NCBI GenBank assembly: GCA_035544835.1
Contig: DASZZV010000054.1
Location: 1 to 40,189 of the forward strand
Direction: 5' to 3'
DNA: 40,189 nucleotides
Source of the DNA: DASZZV01 sp035544835
Lineage (GTDB): Bacteria; Acidobacteriota; Thermoanaerobaculia; Gp7-AA8
The notes under the pieces were generated by a model that saw nothing but the letters and a program-made list of their open reading frames with translations, did not search any database and was not told the DNA's origin. Shown piece after piece: positions 15,850 to 24,298 of this stretch; the stretch's first letter is position 1, and the number at the start of each line of letters is the position of its first letter. The position numbers and the translations under genes are program-made.

Positions 15850-16243
15850 TTTCGCGAGGTCTTCGCGATGTTCGCTGCTCTCCGGATCCCAGGGTCAGTC
15901 GCCACGATTCGATCTGCTCGGCGATTTCGAATCTCTGCGCCGCCACGAGATCTTCGCCGCTGGTTCGGAGCTTGCCGATGACTTCATAAATCAGGCTGGC
16001 CAGATACCGGTCGTGACCTCGCGACGGACCTCTTCCACGATCTGCGGATCGAGGGACTGAAAAATCTCCTTCGCCCTATCCCATATCCGGTCCAGAAGAT
16101 CTGCGAATCGGCGATCTCGAGCCAGCGATCGGCGGCGATCTTCCAGTATTTCCCGGCTTCCGCCAACATTCCGGGCAGCTCGATACCGCATCGGAATCGG
16201 GCAGATCCCAGGCGGCCTTGCAACCATGACACCTCACGCGCAT
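15850..16243 (-). pseudogene. Degraded zinc-ribbon protein gene
   Basis: The minus strand starts MRVRCHGCKAAWDLPDSD with SSCPEC, a zinc ribbon with Cys pairs near residues 5, 8, 23 and 26. Protein-like sequence then continues in another frame (RFADLLDRIWDRAKEIFQSL) and a third (YLASLIYEVIGKLRTSGEDL, FEIAEQIESWRLTLG). At least two frameshifts are needed, and no end could be fixed with confidence near 15850. Family not recognised. It is the third zinc-ribbon gene on this strand within 7 kb and, like the one at 13337, appears dead. Confidence 0.55.
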
Positions 16244-16388
16244 TGCGGTTCTCTTATCGAATCCGGAAGGATTGGAGTGAATCCTAGCGCCGCCGTGCAG
16301 TGGCTGTCATCTCTGTCAGGGATCACGGACCTCGGCTCGGCATTGTGATGGCCGCGAGCAGGCAGAATGCCGCCCGGACGACGAACAA

Positions 16389-16664
16389 ATGACGGACTTA
16401 ATTACAATGGGTGGAATGCAACCCCGTGACGTGAGGATCTGGGCCGAAAACCATCGTGCCGCGGCGGCCCGCGAGCGGGCCGAGGTGCAACGTCATCCGC
16501 TCACTTCGGCGCAGGCCTTCGCCGCTGCACTCTCCCTTCTGGCCTATGACGAAGCCTGTAACGGGTCGCCCTTCGAGCGTATCGATCCCGTATCCGAGAG
16601 GGAAGATCGACAGATGTGGGAGGCTTGGACGAAGCTTCGCGATCGCTGGCTCCGTGACCGCTGA
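16389..16664 (+). CDS. Small partner protein of nucleotidyltransferase module 3
   Basis: Up to 91 residues, helical and charged (RIWAENHRAAAARERAEV, ending DPVSEREDRQMWEAWTKLRD), of a type that precedes nucleotidyltransferase genes. The start may be ATG 16389, 16407 or 16416, all in frame; family sense begins at MQPRDVR (16416), though that codon has poor Shine-Dalgarno spacing. It overlaps the nucleotidyltransferase start by 11 nt. Probable antitoxin-like partner (inference). Confidence 0.7.
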   Translation: MTDLITMGGMQPRDVRIWAENHRAAAARERAEVQRHPLTSAQAFAAALSLLAYDEACNGSPFERIDPVSEREDRQMWEAWTKLRDRWLRDR

Positions 16665-17232
16665 CCGGCGCTTCAGCAGTGCCCTCTTTGTGGTCGCAGC
16701 GGCCCTCCGGGAGTTGCCATCCCCTTCGATGATCATCGGCGGCGTCGCAGTGATCGCTGCAGGCGTTCCGCGCCAGACCATCGATATCGACGCAACCGTG
16801 CTCGGACGAACGAGCGATCTCGATTCAGTCCTCGCCACCTTCGCTGGACATGGAATCACTCCAAGAATCAGCGATGCTCGTGAGTTTGCACGCAGTCGGC
16901 AGATCCTGCTGCTGAAACACGATGCGAGCGGCGTGACGATCGAGGTCTCGTTTGCGTGGCTGCCGTTTGAAGAGGAGGCCTTGAGGCTTGCTGAGGAGGT
17001 CGATCTCGACGGGTTGGCTCTGCGGATCGCCCGACCCGAGGATCTGATCATCTACAAGGCTGCGGCGTGGCGTGACCGTGACCGCTCGGACACCACACTA
17101 GTCCTGCATCTCCCGCAGATCGATCTGCCACGGGTCCGAGAGCTGGTCAGGGAAATCGGATCGGCGTTGGACGACCCTGGTCGGATCGAGGCCTTCGATG
17201 AGATCGTCGGTCGCGTCCGAGCCTCTGGCTGA
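16654..17232 (+). CDS. Nucleotidyltransferase-fold protein, module 3
   Basis: A 192-residue nucleotidyltransferase-superfamily protein. GGVAV (residues 29-33) and DID (44-46) in RQTIDIDATV form the active-site signature, VTIEVSFAWLPFE carries the third acidic position, and LRIARPEDLIIYKAAAWRDRD is the conserved C-terminal block of AbiEii-like proteins. I chose GTG 16654, which overlaps the partner stop; the open frame extends to 16456 but overlaps the whole partner gene. The gene order (partner first) is the reverse of module 2. Function unknown beyond fold. Confidence 0.85.
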   Translation: MTADRRFSSALFVVAAALRELPSPSMIIGGVAVIAAGVPRQTIDIDATVLGRTSDLDSVLATFAGHGITPRISDAREFARSRQILLLKHDASGVTIEVSFAWLPFEEEALRLAEEVDLDGLALRIARPEDLIIYKAAAWRDRDRSDTTLVLHLPQIDLPRVRELVREIGSALDDPGRIEAFDEIVGRVRASG

Positions 17233-17308
17233 GTTCGGGTGGCCCGGCTGTGAATCTGAAGTACTCCCTCGATGCGAACGTCTTCGAGCCGGTTCGATCG
17301 AGGCTCTT

Positions 17309-19024
17309 CTACTTCCACGGCTCCGGCTCGTCGATGGGTGAGAAGGCCGGGCGCAGGGACAGGTAGAGTTTCTCGCCGGCCTGGAAGGCGTCGAGCTCTC
17401 GCAAAGCGAGTGAGTCCCCGCGCACAGAAGTCTTCGCCGCGGCCAGCGCCTTCCAGAGCTCGGGATGCACACGGTGGCGATGCCACACCATCGGATCGCC
17501 CTCCGGCTTGCGCGGGTCGTATTCGCGTGCGTTCTCGACATAGCCTGCAAACGACTCGACGATTTCGGCGGAGATCGCCCCTTTGTCTTGAACCGGCAGC
17601 GCCTTCCACGCCGCCCAGAAGAGGGTCTCGGGCTCGATCCAATCACTTCTCAAGCGCCCGCGTGAGCTCTCCAGATTTTCCTTCTCCGCAGTTTTGTGAA
17701 GGTTGCCGAGGGCCTTGTCTCCGGCGTACTTTTTCACGGTCGCCTCGGCATCGATCAGGATCTGGTCCTGCAGCAGAGCACCGGCAGCCTTGACCTGCAC
17801 TTGGGGGTTTTGCGCGAGGCGACGGGCGTTATGGACGTCGAGCAGCAGTGCCTCGACGAAGTCACGCGCGCTGGTCCGCCCCATCTGCCCGCGGTTCTCC
17901 CAGCTTGCCTCTTTGTAGAGCATCGACTGCTCGAGCGGCCCGTCGGCGGCCGGTAAGCGCTCAGGATCGAGAACTTCGCCACTCTTTACGTGGTATTCGC
18001 CGGCGATCTGCAGGCGATTCAGATTGCCTTCGCTGTAGCGCATGATCTGATCGGGGCGATAGCCGATCTCGGCCGGGTGCGCGGCCTGCCAGTAGCCGGG
18101 ATGGACGTTCTGAGCGCGCAGCCGTACGGCCCGTCCAAAAGCGAAGTTGGTCTGGAAGACTTCGCGCGACGACCCGATCGGACCCCTCTTCGAATCGACG
18201 AGGCCGGCGCGTCCGGGCGCCGGCATGAATGCGTTGTCGAGATAGACGTCGAGGGGCGTCAGCTCGCGGCCGCGCGCACGCGGATGGTAGGCGCCCGACC
18301 AATATTCCTCGATCACATTGGCGAAGGCGGAGTATCGCTCCGGTGTGGCACGGAACGATCGATCATCCGCGTTCGGCCAATCGAAGAGCCACATCGCCAG
18401 CTCCGGTCGATTCAACCTGTCGGCGATCGTGTCGGCGAGAAGACTTCCGCCCATGAACGTCTTCGCCGACAGCGAGAACTGCGCGCCTCCGTGTGCCATG
18501 GAAGGGGTCAGACCCGCCGCAAGCGGAATGCCCCATACAAACGCTTCCAGGAAGGCGATGAAACGCTCGTCGTAGAACCAGGCCAGCGGCACCGGTTTGA
18601 TCCCGTATTCGAAGGTCTCCGGATCCATCGACCACTTGACCTCGAAGTCGCCACGCTTCTTGTCGTCCCAGCGGAAGGTCACGTTCTGCCGTATGTCCTT
18701 CCACTGATCGAGCTCTTTGGTCCGCTTCACGGAGTCGAAGAAGCAGGCAGGGTCATTCTTCTTGTCTGCTTTACGCCACGACTTGACGATCTGGCGCGCG
18801 ACCTTGCGCAGTGTTCCCAGCATGTACTCGTCGACAAAGTACGCATCTTCGCCGCTCTCTTCCTCCGACATCTCGCGCCATTTCTTAACAGACTTGGCGC
18901 TTTGAAACGTCGGCTCCATGCCGACCCAGGCGTCCTCGAAGCCGGTCGTCGTCGGATCGAGGAGGGTGGCGAGCCCGCCTACGGGGCCGCCCTGATGCTC
19001 GCTTGATTTCTCTTTCTTGGCCAT
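17309..19024 (-). CDS. Large hypothetical protein, 571 residues
   Basis: Not recognised. It appears cytoplasmic and soluble: no signal peptide, no membrane helix, many Trp, Asp and Glu. The N-terminal 110 residues are charged and helical; a central part (about 170-300) has HGGAQFSLSAKTFMGG and WPNADDRSFRATPERYSAF; the C-terminal third is helical. The spacing of a His-Gly-rich strand and a later DRSFR motif loosely recalls glutamine-synthetase-like carboxylate-amine ligases, but this is only a guess. The ATG at 19024 has GGAG about 7 nt ahead; the frame extends to 19264 without protein-like content. Monocistronic, convergent with nucleotidyltransferase module 3. Confidence 0.7.
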   Translation of the reverse strand: MAKKEKSSEHQGGPVGGLATLLDPTTTGFEDAWVGMEPTFQSAKSVKKWREMSEEESGEDAYFVDEYMLGTLRKVARQIVKSWRKADKKNDPACFFDSVKRTKELDQWKDIRQNVTFRWDDKKRGDFEVKWSMDPETFEYGIKPVPLAWFYDERFIAFLEAFVWGIPLAAGLTPSMAHGGAQFSLSAKTFMGGSLLADTIADRLNRPELAMWLFDWPNADDRSFRATPERYSAFANVIEEYWSGAYHPRARGRELTPLDVYLDNAFMPAPGRAGLVDSKRGPIGSSREVFQTNFAFGRAVRLRAQNVHPGYWQAAHPAEIGYRPDQIMRYSEGNLNRLQIAGEYHVKSGEVLDPERLPAADGPLEQSMLYKEASWENRGQMGRTSARDFVEALLLDVHNARRLAQNPQVQVKAAGALLQDQILIDAEATVKKYAGDKALGNLHKTAEKENLESSRGRLRSDWIEPETLFWAAWKALPVQDKGAISAEIVESFAGYVENAREYDPRKPEGDPMVWHRHRVHPELWKALAAAKTSVRGDSLALRELDAFQAGEKLYLSLRPAFSPIDEPEPWK

Positions 19025-19345
19025 GGCGACGCTCCGTTCCTCGTGATGAAGGTAGGTAGAGGGGGTCCTAGCGCGGATCCAGTTTGACTCCGCGCTCGCG
19101 CTCGAGCATTTCTTTCGAGATCTGACCGGCCAGGAAACCCATTCCGTCGCATCGTAGGCTACGGAGCCAGGAGACGGAAGACAGTGTGGTTTGACGACAG
19201 GGAATCCTCGTCCGTTTCGCAGGCCTGGCGTTTTGGTCGTCGGCGTCTCGATGTCGCGCTCCATATAACATTTCGCGATTCCTGCGGCCTTCAGGTAAGC
19301 TACACTCCCCGAAACAACGATGTGTCCAACCTTAAGGGAGTACTG
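19025..19345. other. Divergent intergenic region
   Basis: 321 bp between two divergent genes, presumably holding both promoters; I could not identify convincing -35/-10 pairs. A minus-strand mini-ORF ending at 19068 (MGFLAGQISKEMLERERG, 24 residues from its last Met) is present but unsupported. Confidence 0.4.
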
Positions 19346-21574
19346 ATGACTCGCAGATCGCCAGTGGTTTTCGTCCTAGTTCTATGCACAGTGCTGTTCG
19401 CCATCAATCCGGTTCTTGCACAGCCGACCGGCGGCTGGCCTTCGGTCAGCCAGCAACTCCAAAGGCATGGTGTCGGCAATGGCACGGCGCTCGCGGCGCT
19501 GATCATGAGCAACCAGGATTTCAGCCTCCTCCGAGCCGATGAGGCCAACGACAAAATCGGGCTTCCACCATGGCTCCGTGTCTACTGGCGAAAGAATCAC
19601 CCCGAGGCGACCTACTCGGCGGACGATCCGACGGGCGGCTATCCGCGGGTGGCCAACGAGGTGCTCGAGTGGATGGTTCACCATCAGGATTTGAGGCGGG
19701 CGCCGAAAGAACCTGATGTGCCACCCTCATCAAGGGTAGCCCTCTCGGTGTCCGGATCGACAACCAGTCCGCGCAGCGAGTCCGACATCCGGATCGACTA
19801 CTGGAATCCGGCGCGGATCATCTCCGCCTCGAATGCCATCGTATCGGGCGGTGCGCAGGCCCAGTACTACACCAGCGACAGTGGTGCGACCTGGGGACGA
19901 ACGACCCTTCCCTTCGCCAGCGGGGACACATCGCACTCCGACCCGACCGTGGACTGGACCTCCGAGGGGACGGCCTGGGCCACGACCATCGGCGTGCAGG
20001 GATCGAAGCTCTTCATGCGCTCCTATCGATCGAGCAACGGCGGGGCGACCTGGACCTTCGACAACACATTCTCAGGAACGCAATCGAATACCGACAAACA
20101 GCTCATGTGGACGGACCACAGTGCCAGCTCGGCGTTCAAGGACTACATTTACGCGATCTGGCACAACGGTGCGCCGGCGTTCATGAACCGCCGCTCCGGC
20201 CCGGGCGGAACGTGGGGAACTCCGATCCAGATCAGCGGAGCGGAATCGACCGGTACATGCATCGGATCCGACGTCACCAGCAACAGCGCCGGCGTCGTCT
20301 TCGCCTTCTGGCCGACCACCGGGAACAGCAGGATTTTCATGGTCAAGTCGACCAACGGCGGTACCTCCTATTCGGCCCCGCAGCAGGTCGCCCTGACCTT
20401 CGACAGCTATGACATCGGCGTGCCGAGCTTCGCCAGCCGACGCGCCTTGATCTACGCCTCGGCCGGAGCCTACAAGAACGTGGCCGCGGCAAAAGACAAT
20501 GTCTATGCCTCCTGGACCGATCTAACCGGGGCCACCGGTTGCACCACTCCCGCCAACGAGCCGGGAACGAGCACGACGTCAGGTTGCACGACGCGAGTCT
20601 GGTTTACCCGCTCCACCAACGGCGGGACGACCTGGGAAGCAGCGCGCATGGTGAACAACCCGAGCTCACTCAACGACCAGTTCAATCAGCGACTGGTGGT
20701 CGATGAGACAACCGGCCGCATCGGCATGATGTACTACGACACCATCAATGATCCGGGCCGAAAGAAGACCGACGTCTTCTTTCAATCATCGACCGACGAC
20801 GGCGCGACCTGGAGCACCCCGCAGAAAGTGACCTCAGGGATGACCGATGAAACAGTCGCTGGCGCAAATTCCGGCAATCAGTATGGCGACTACAATGGCC
20901 TGAGTGGCTACAACGGAACGTTTTTCCCGTCGTGGACAGACCGCAGCGCGAGCTCGCAGGAACAGATCTGGACCAACAGCACGAGCACGACGTCGTGCAC
21001 ACCGCCTGCGGCTCCTGTCGGGCTGACGGCAGCCGGCGGACAGGCCAGGGTGGATCTCTCCTGGGGCGCTGTAGCCAACGTCTCGGAGTACCACATCGAT
21101 CGCGCGACCGTTCTCGGAGGTCCGTACTCGCAGGTAGGAACGTCTACCACGACTACCTTCAACGACCTCAATCTTGCGGCCGGAACGTATTACTACGTCG
21201 TCCGTTCGTTCGTCAGCTGTGAGTCGGCCAACTCCAACCAGGCCTCTGCCACCGCGACCGCACCGCCGGTCGGTCCCGACTTCGCGCTCTCGGTAAGCCC
21301 GCCCTCGGCCAGCGTTTCGCGCTCGGTTGGGACGGCCACCTACACGGTTACCATCACGCCCAGCGGCGGGTTCACCGGCGCGGTGACGCTTTCGGTGTCG
21401 GGCCAGCCCTCGGGTTCCACCGCGACCTTCTCGCCGAATCCTGCGACCACGTCCTCAACTTTGACGATCACGATCGCCAGTGGCACTGCCCGCACTACCT
21501 ATCCACTCACGATCACCGGCGCGAGCGGCTCGCTGTCTCATACAGCGTCCGCTTCCTTGACCGTAACAAAGTAG
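19346..21574 (+). CDS. Secreted Asp-box (sialidase-like beta-propeller) protein with Fn3 domain
   Basis: A 742-residue exported protein. A signal peptide (VVFVLVLCTVLFAINPVLAQ) is followed by a propeller region with at least five Asp-box-like motifs (SDSGATWG, SNGGATWTF, TNGGTSYSAP, TNGGTTWEA, TDDGATWSTP) typical of BNR/sialidase-type propellers. A fibronectin III domain lies at about residues 552-640 (GLTAAGGQARVDLSWGAV) and a last Ig-like module (TYTVTITPSGGFTGAVTLSV) sits at the C-terminus. Sialidase activity cannot be claimed, since the catalytic Arg triad was not identified. AAGGGAG lies 5 nt ahead of the ATG. A terminator follows. Confidence 0.82.
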   Translation: MTRRSPVVFVLVLCTVLFAINPVLAQPTGGWPSVSQQLQRHGVGNGTALAALIMSNQDFSLLRADEANDKIGLPPWLRVYWRKNHPEATYSADDPTGGYPRVANEVLEWMVHHQDLRRAPKEPDVPPSSRVALSVSGSTTSPRSESDIRIDYWNPARIISASNAIVSGGAQAQYYTSDSGATWGRTTLPFASGDTSHSDPTVDWTSEGTAWATTIGVQGSKLFMRSYRSSNGGATWTFDNTFSGTQSNTDKQLMWTDHSASSAFKDYIYAIWHNGAPAFMNRRSGPGGTWGTPIQISGAESTGTCIGSDVTSNSAGVVFAFWPTTGNSRIFMVKSTNGGTSYSAPQQVALTFDSYDIGVPSFASRRALIYASAGAYKNVAAAKDNVYASWTDLTGATGCTTPANEPGTSTTSGCTTRVWFTRSTNGGTTWEAARMVNNPSSLNDQFNQRLVVDETTGRIGMMYYDTINDPGRKKTDVFFQSSTDDGATWSTPQKVTSGMTDETVAGANSGNQYGDYNGLSGYNGTFFPSWTDRSASSQEQIWTNSTSTTSCTPPAAPVGLTAAGGQARVDLSWGAVANVSEYHIDRATVLGGPYSQVGTSTTTTFNDLNLAAGTYYYVVRSFVSCESANSNQASATATAPPVGPDFALSVSPPSASVSRSVGTATYTVTITPSGGFTGAVTLSVSGQPSGSTATFSPNPATTSSTLTITIASGTARTTYPLTITGASGSLSHTASASLTVTK

Positions 21575-21587
21575 CGTTGACCACGAC

Positions 21588-21621
21588 ACGGGGAGATGCA
21601 GCGATGCATCTCCCCGTTTTA
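21588..21621 (+). terminator. Intrinsic terminator after the Asp-box protein gene
   Basis: A perfect 13-bp stem ACGGGGAGATGCA / TGCATCTCCCCGT with a GCGA tetraloop, followed by TTTT. It lies 13 nt behind the stop codon. Confidence 0.85.
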
Positions 21622-21728
21622 ACTGCAGAATCAAGGCGCCGCCCTCCGCGCAGGGACTCAGCAACGGCAGGCGCGAAGCCAGAGGGTCGCGTCGATACCG
21701 AGCAGGCAACGTCCCGGCCGTGCTCCCG

Positions 21729-22832
21729 TCATCGCAACTCGCCCTGCTCGCGCAACTCCTCGTGCAGCCGGTGGTAGGTATCGAGACGCGCCTTGGAAAT
21801 GTGCCCTTCCTCCGCCGCCGTTTTCACGGCGCACTCAGGCTCGTGGGAGTGACTGCAATCGTTGAAACGACAGTCGCCGGCAAGCTCGTCGAACTCAGGG
21901 AAATACGAGCGCAGCGTTTCCTCATCGAGGTTCCACAATCCGAATTCGCGGATGCCCGGCGTATCGATGATGGAGGTTCCCTCGCCCAGGTCGTAGAGCG
22001 TGGCCTGCCGCGTCGTGTGCCGGCCTGTACCCTGTTTCGCGGTCACGGCGCCCGTCTTGATCTCTCCTCCGCCTTCTCCGTCGATCGAGGTGACGAGTTT
22101 TTTCAGAATCGAAGACTTCCCTACACCGCTGTGACCGACGAATACCGATGTTCCCCCGCGCAGCTTCGACATGAGCTCATCGAGTCCTCGGCCATCTTCG
22201 ATGGAGCAGAGCACCGTCTCGATGCCGAGATCACGGTAGACGTCGAGGCAGCGAAGCTCTTCGCGAAGCGCTTCGTCGTCGAGGAGATCGACTTTGTTGA
22301 CGCAGATGATCGGCTTTGCGCCGCCTTCCATGATGGCGATCAGATAGCGATCGATGAGACGAGGCCGAAGTGGTGGATTCTTGACGGCGACGACATTTAC
22401 GACCGTGTCGATGTTTGCAGCGATGACCCGTTGCTTGCGGGCGTTGTGGGGATCGGGCCGTGCCAGGAAGGTCTTCCGCGGAAGAGCGGATTGAATCATT
22501 CGATTTCCGTCATCCTTCGTTCCGAACAGGACGCGATCGCCGGGCGCGATCTCGCTCTGTTGCACCGCTGCCAATCGGGACGTTAGATAGCAATCGAGTA
22601 TTTCGTCTTCTGCCACGACCGAGCAGATGCGCCGCGTCGTGGAAATCACGGTCGCTTCTCTCAACCCGGTGAGCTGAGCCTCTTCCTTCTGCGGGCCAGG
22701 GTCTGAAGCCGGTTTTGGGACCTCGGGTACGACAGGTGCCTGCCGTTTCTTCTCGTAGGAAGGAGCGTCCTCGCTATCCTCCCAGCGCCGTGCGTCGAAC
22801 TTTCCTTCGCGCCCTCCGCTCTTTTTTCCCAT
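21729..22832 (-). CDS. rsgA: Ribosome small-subunit-dependent GTPase RsgA
   Basis: A 367-residue circularly permuted GTPase that assists late 30S maturation. An OB-fold domain is followed by G4 NKVD, then G1 GHSGVGKSS, the permuted switch region with GRHTTR, G3 DTPG in IDTPGIREFGL, and the C-terminal zinc motif CRFNDCSHSHEPEC. The N-terminal about 65 residues are a charged, low-complexity extension (KKSGGREGKFD, EVPKPASDPGPQKEE) longer than in E. coli RsgA. The ATG at 22832 (MGKKSGG) is chosen; a longer frame to 22892 would run into the divergent dioxygenase gene. Confidence 0.95.
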   Translation of the reverse strand: MGKKSGGREGKFDARRWEDSEDAPSYEKKRQAPVVPEVPKPASDPGPQKEEAQLTGLREATVISTTRRICSVVAEDEILDCYLTSRLAAVQQSEIAPGDRVLFGTKDDGNRMIQSALPRKTFLARPDPHNARKQRVIAANIDTVVNVVAVKNPPLRPRLIDRYLIAIMEGGAKPIICVNKVDLLDDEALREELRCLDVYRDLGIETVLCSIEDGRGLDELMSKLRGGTSVFVGHSGVGKSSILKKLVTSIDGEGGGEIKTGAVTAKQGTGRHTTRQATLYDLGEGTSIIDTPGIREFGLWNLDEETLRSYFPEFDELAGDCRFNDCSHSHEPECAVKTAAEEGHISKARLDTYHRLHEELREQGELR

Positions 22833-23940
22833 GGCTGATTGTAGTGTCAGCCAGGGCAGTTCTTGTGTGCCACACAAAAGGCGCCGGGCCATCCTTTACA
22901 ATCGCCCTCCATTGGCTCAGCCGTTTCCGCTCAATCCCTTTGACTCGCGTTTGTGGATCGATCAACCTGACGCGCGGGACAGGATCTCGGCACTCTCGAG
23001 GTCAGGGAGGATCTCCGCCCAGGACGCGCGGCTACTTTCGGATTTCCATGAGAACGGATACGTCCGGCTGTTTCTCGATCCTGCCGTCGAGCCGTTTGAT
23101 GAGCTTCTGGCGGACATCGATCGGGTCTGGGTTGAGAAGCCTCACGACCTGTTGTTTGCGTATGGCCAGCCGGTGATGCGGAGAATGAGCACCGCTGATG
23201 AGCAGCGCGATCGAAAACCTGGTCACCGCATCGGCGAGCTCTTCTCGCACTCTCCCGCCGCCCGCCGCCTCTATCTTCATCCTCGGTTGCACGCCATCGC
23301 GGCGATGATCCTCGGGGAGCCGTCCGTGGCCATCCAGTCGATCTTTTTCGAGTTCGGTTCTGCGCAGGCCCTCCATCGCGATCCGGTGTTTGTGCAGACC
23401 GCGGTGGCCGGCCACCTTCTCGCCTCCTGGATCGCGCTGGAAGATATTCATCCTGATTCCGGACCGCTCATGTATGTGCCGGGCTCCCATCGTCTGCCGC
23501 CATACGAGTTTCGTCCTGGGGAGTACAGATTCGACTCGCGCGTCTTTGGTGAGAAGGAGGTCAATGAGGAGAAAGCCTGGCTCGCGGAACAGATGAAAAC
23601 CCGAGGACTGGAGCGACAGATTTTCACGGCCCGAAAGGGTGAGGTGCTCTTCTGGCATGCCGGGCTCTATCACGGTGGTGCGGCCATCGCAGATGCCGCG
23701 CGCACCCGGAAGAGTTTTGTCGTTCACTACTCATCGCGTCGCACCCATCACGTTAGCCTGTGCACTTTCACCGAGGCACTGCCCGATGGGGGGACGGAAT
23801 TCAGAATCGCAGGAACACACCGCCGCGTACAGGACGGTGATGCCGTTGGTTTCGCCAGTCCAGTGGCCCGGGGACGGGTGGAGTGGTGGCCGACACTGTT
23901 GAATCGACTGAGCGCTTTGTTCGGTCGCTTCAGAAAGTAG
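22831..23940 (+). CDS. Phytanoyl-CoA dioxygenase (PhyH) family protein
   Basis: Up to 369 residues of the Fe(II)/2-oxoglutarate-dependent PhyH family. The iron ligands are visible as HRDP (HxD, in SAQALHRDPVF) and the distal His of GLYHGG. DSGPLMYVPGSHRLPPYEF and RKSFVVHYSS (2-oxoglutarate-binding Arg region) are also typical. The substrate is not readable; relatives hydroxylate lipids, sugars or natural products. The first ATG overlaps the rsgA start codon by 2 bp on the other strand, so in-frame GTG 22867 or TTG 22912 is equally possible, leaving room for promoters. No partner genes. Confidence 0.85.
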   Translation: MADCSVSQGSSCVPHKRRRAILYNRPPLAQPFPLNPFDSRLWIDQPDARDRISALSRSGRISAQDARLLSDFHENGYVRLFLDPAVEPFDELLADIDRVWVEKPHDLLFAYGQPVMRRMSTADEQRDRKPGHRIGELFSHSPAARRLYLHPRLHAIAAMILGEPSVAIQSIFFEFGSAQALHRDPVFVQTAVAGHLLASWIALEDIHPDSGPLMYVPGSHRLPPYEFRPGEYRFDSRVFGEKEVNEEKAWLAEQMKTRGLERQIFTARKGEVLFWHAGLYHGGAAIADAARTRKSFVVHYSSRRTHHVSLCTFTEALPDGGTEFRIAGTHRRVQDGDAVGFASPVARGRVEWWPTLLNRLSALFGRFRK

Positions 23941-23960
23941 GAGCGAAGGGCGAACTTCGT

Positions 23961-24187
23961 CAGCCCGCGAAGGCGGGCGAAAGATCTGTAGCACCGGGCG
24001 TGAGCCCGGTGTCGCGACGCGCCCTCTTTCACTCCTTTTCTTCCTCCAGCCCGCGAAGGCGGGCGACAGACGGTGCGGCTACGATCTGCCGCCCGCCTTC
24101 GCGGGCTGATGCTTAGGAAGTGCTTTCTCCGGATCACCGGGCTCACGCCCGGTTCTAAAGATCTGCCGTGCGCCTTCGCGCGCTGAC
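23961..24187. repeat. REPIN-like cluster of four inverted palindromic modules
   Basis: Module 1 (23961-24011) has palindrome GCCCGCGAAGGCGGGC, then AGATCTGTAG, then ACCGGGCGTGAGCCCGGT. Module 4 (24133-24187) is its degenerate reverse complement in the same order. Modules 2 (24047-24070) and 3 (about 24085-24109) are an inner inverted pair of the first palindrome only. The set 1>2><3<4 fills most of the 358-bp gap between the dioxygenase and efflux genes; no gene is visible there. This is the organisation of REP doublets mobilised in trans by RAYT-type transposases (established for other bacteria). Confidence 0.8.
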
Positions 24188-24298
24188 ATCCGATGTGATT
24201 TGTTTCTGTGTGGGAACACGGAAAGAGTTTCTGTGGTTGGAGAGCCTGCTGGCCACTCGCCAGTAATTTTGGCCGAAGCGTTGCACGGCCGGGAGCAC

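Noticed and set aside
16398..17051. 217-codon minus-strand frame
   Set aside because: Opposite the partner and nucleotidyltransferase of module 3, Ser/Arg-rich, no motif.
19068..19271. 67-codon minus-strand ORF ahead of the unrecognised gene
   Set aside because: Only the last 24 residues look protein-like and there is no ribosome-binding site; kept as a remark in the intergenic entry.
19346..21574. Calling the Asp-box protein a sialidase
   Set aside because: Asp-boxes are present but the catalytic Arg triad and Tyr/Glu pair could not be identified.
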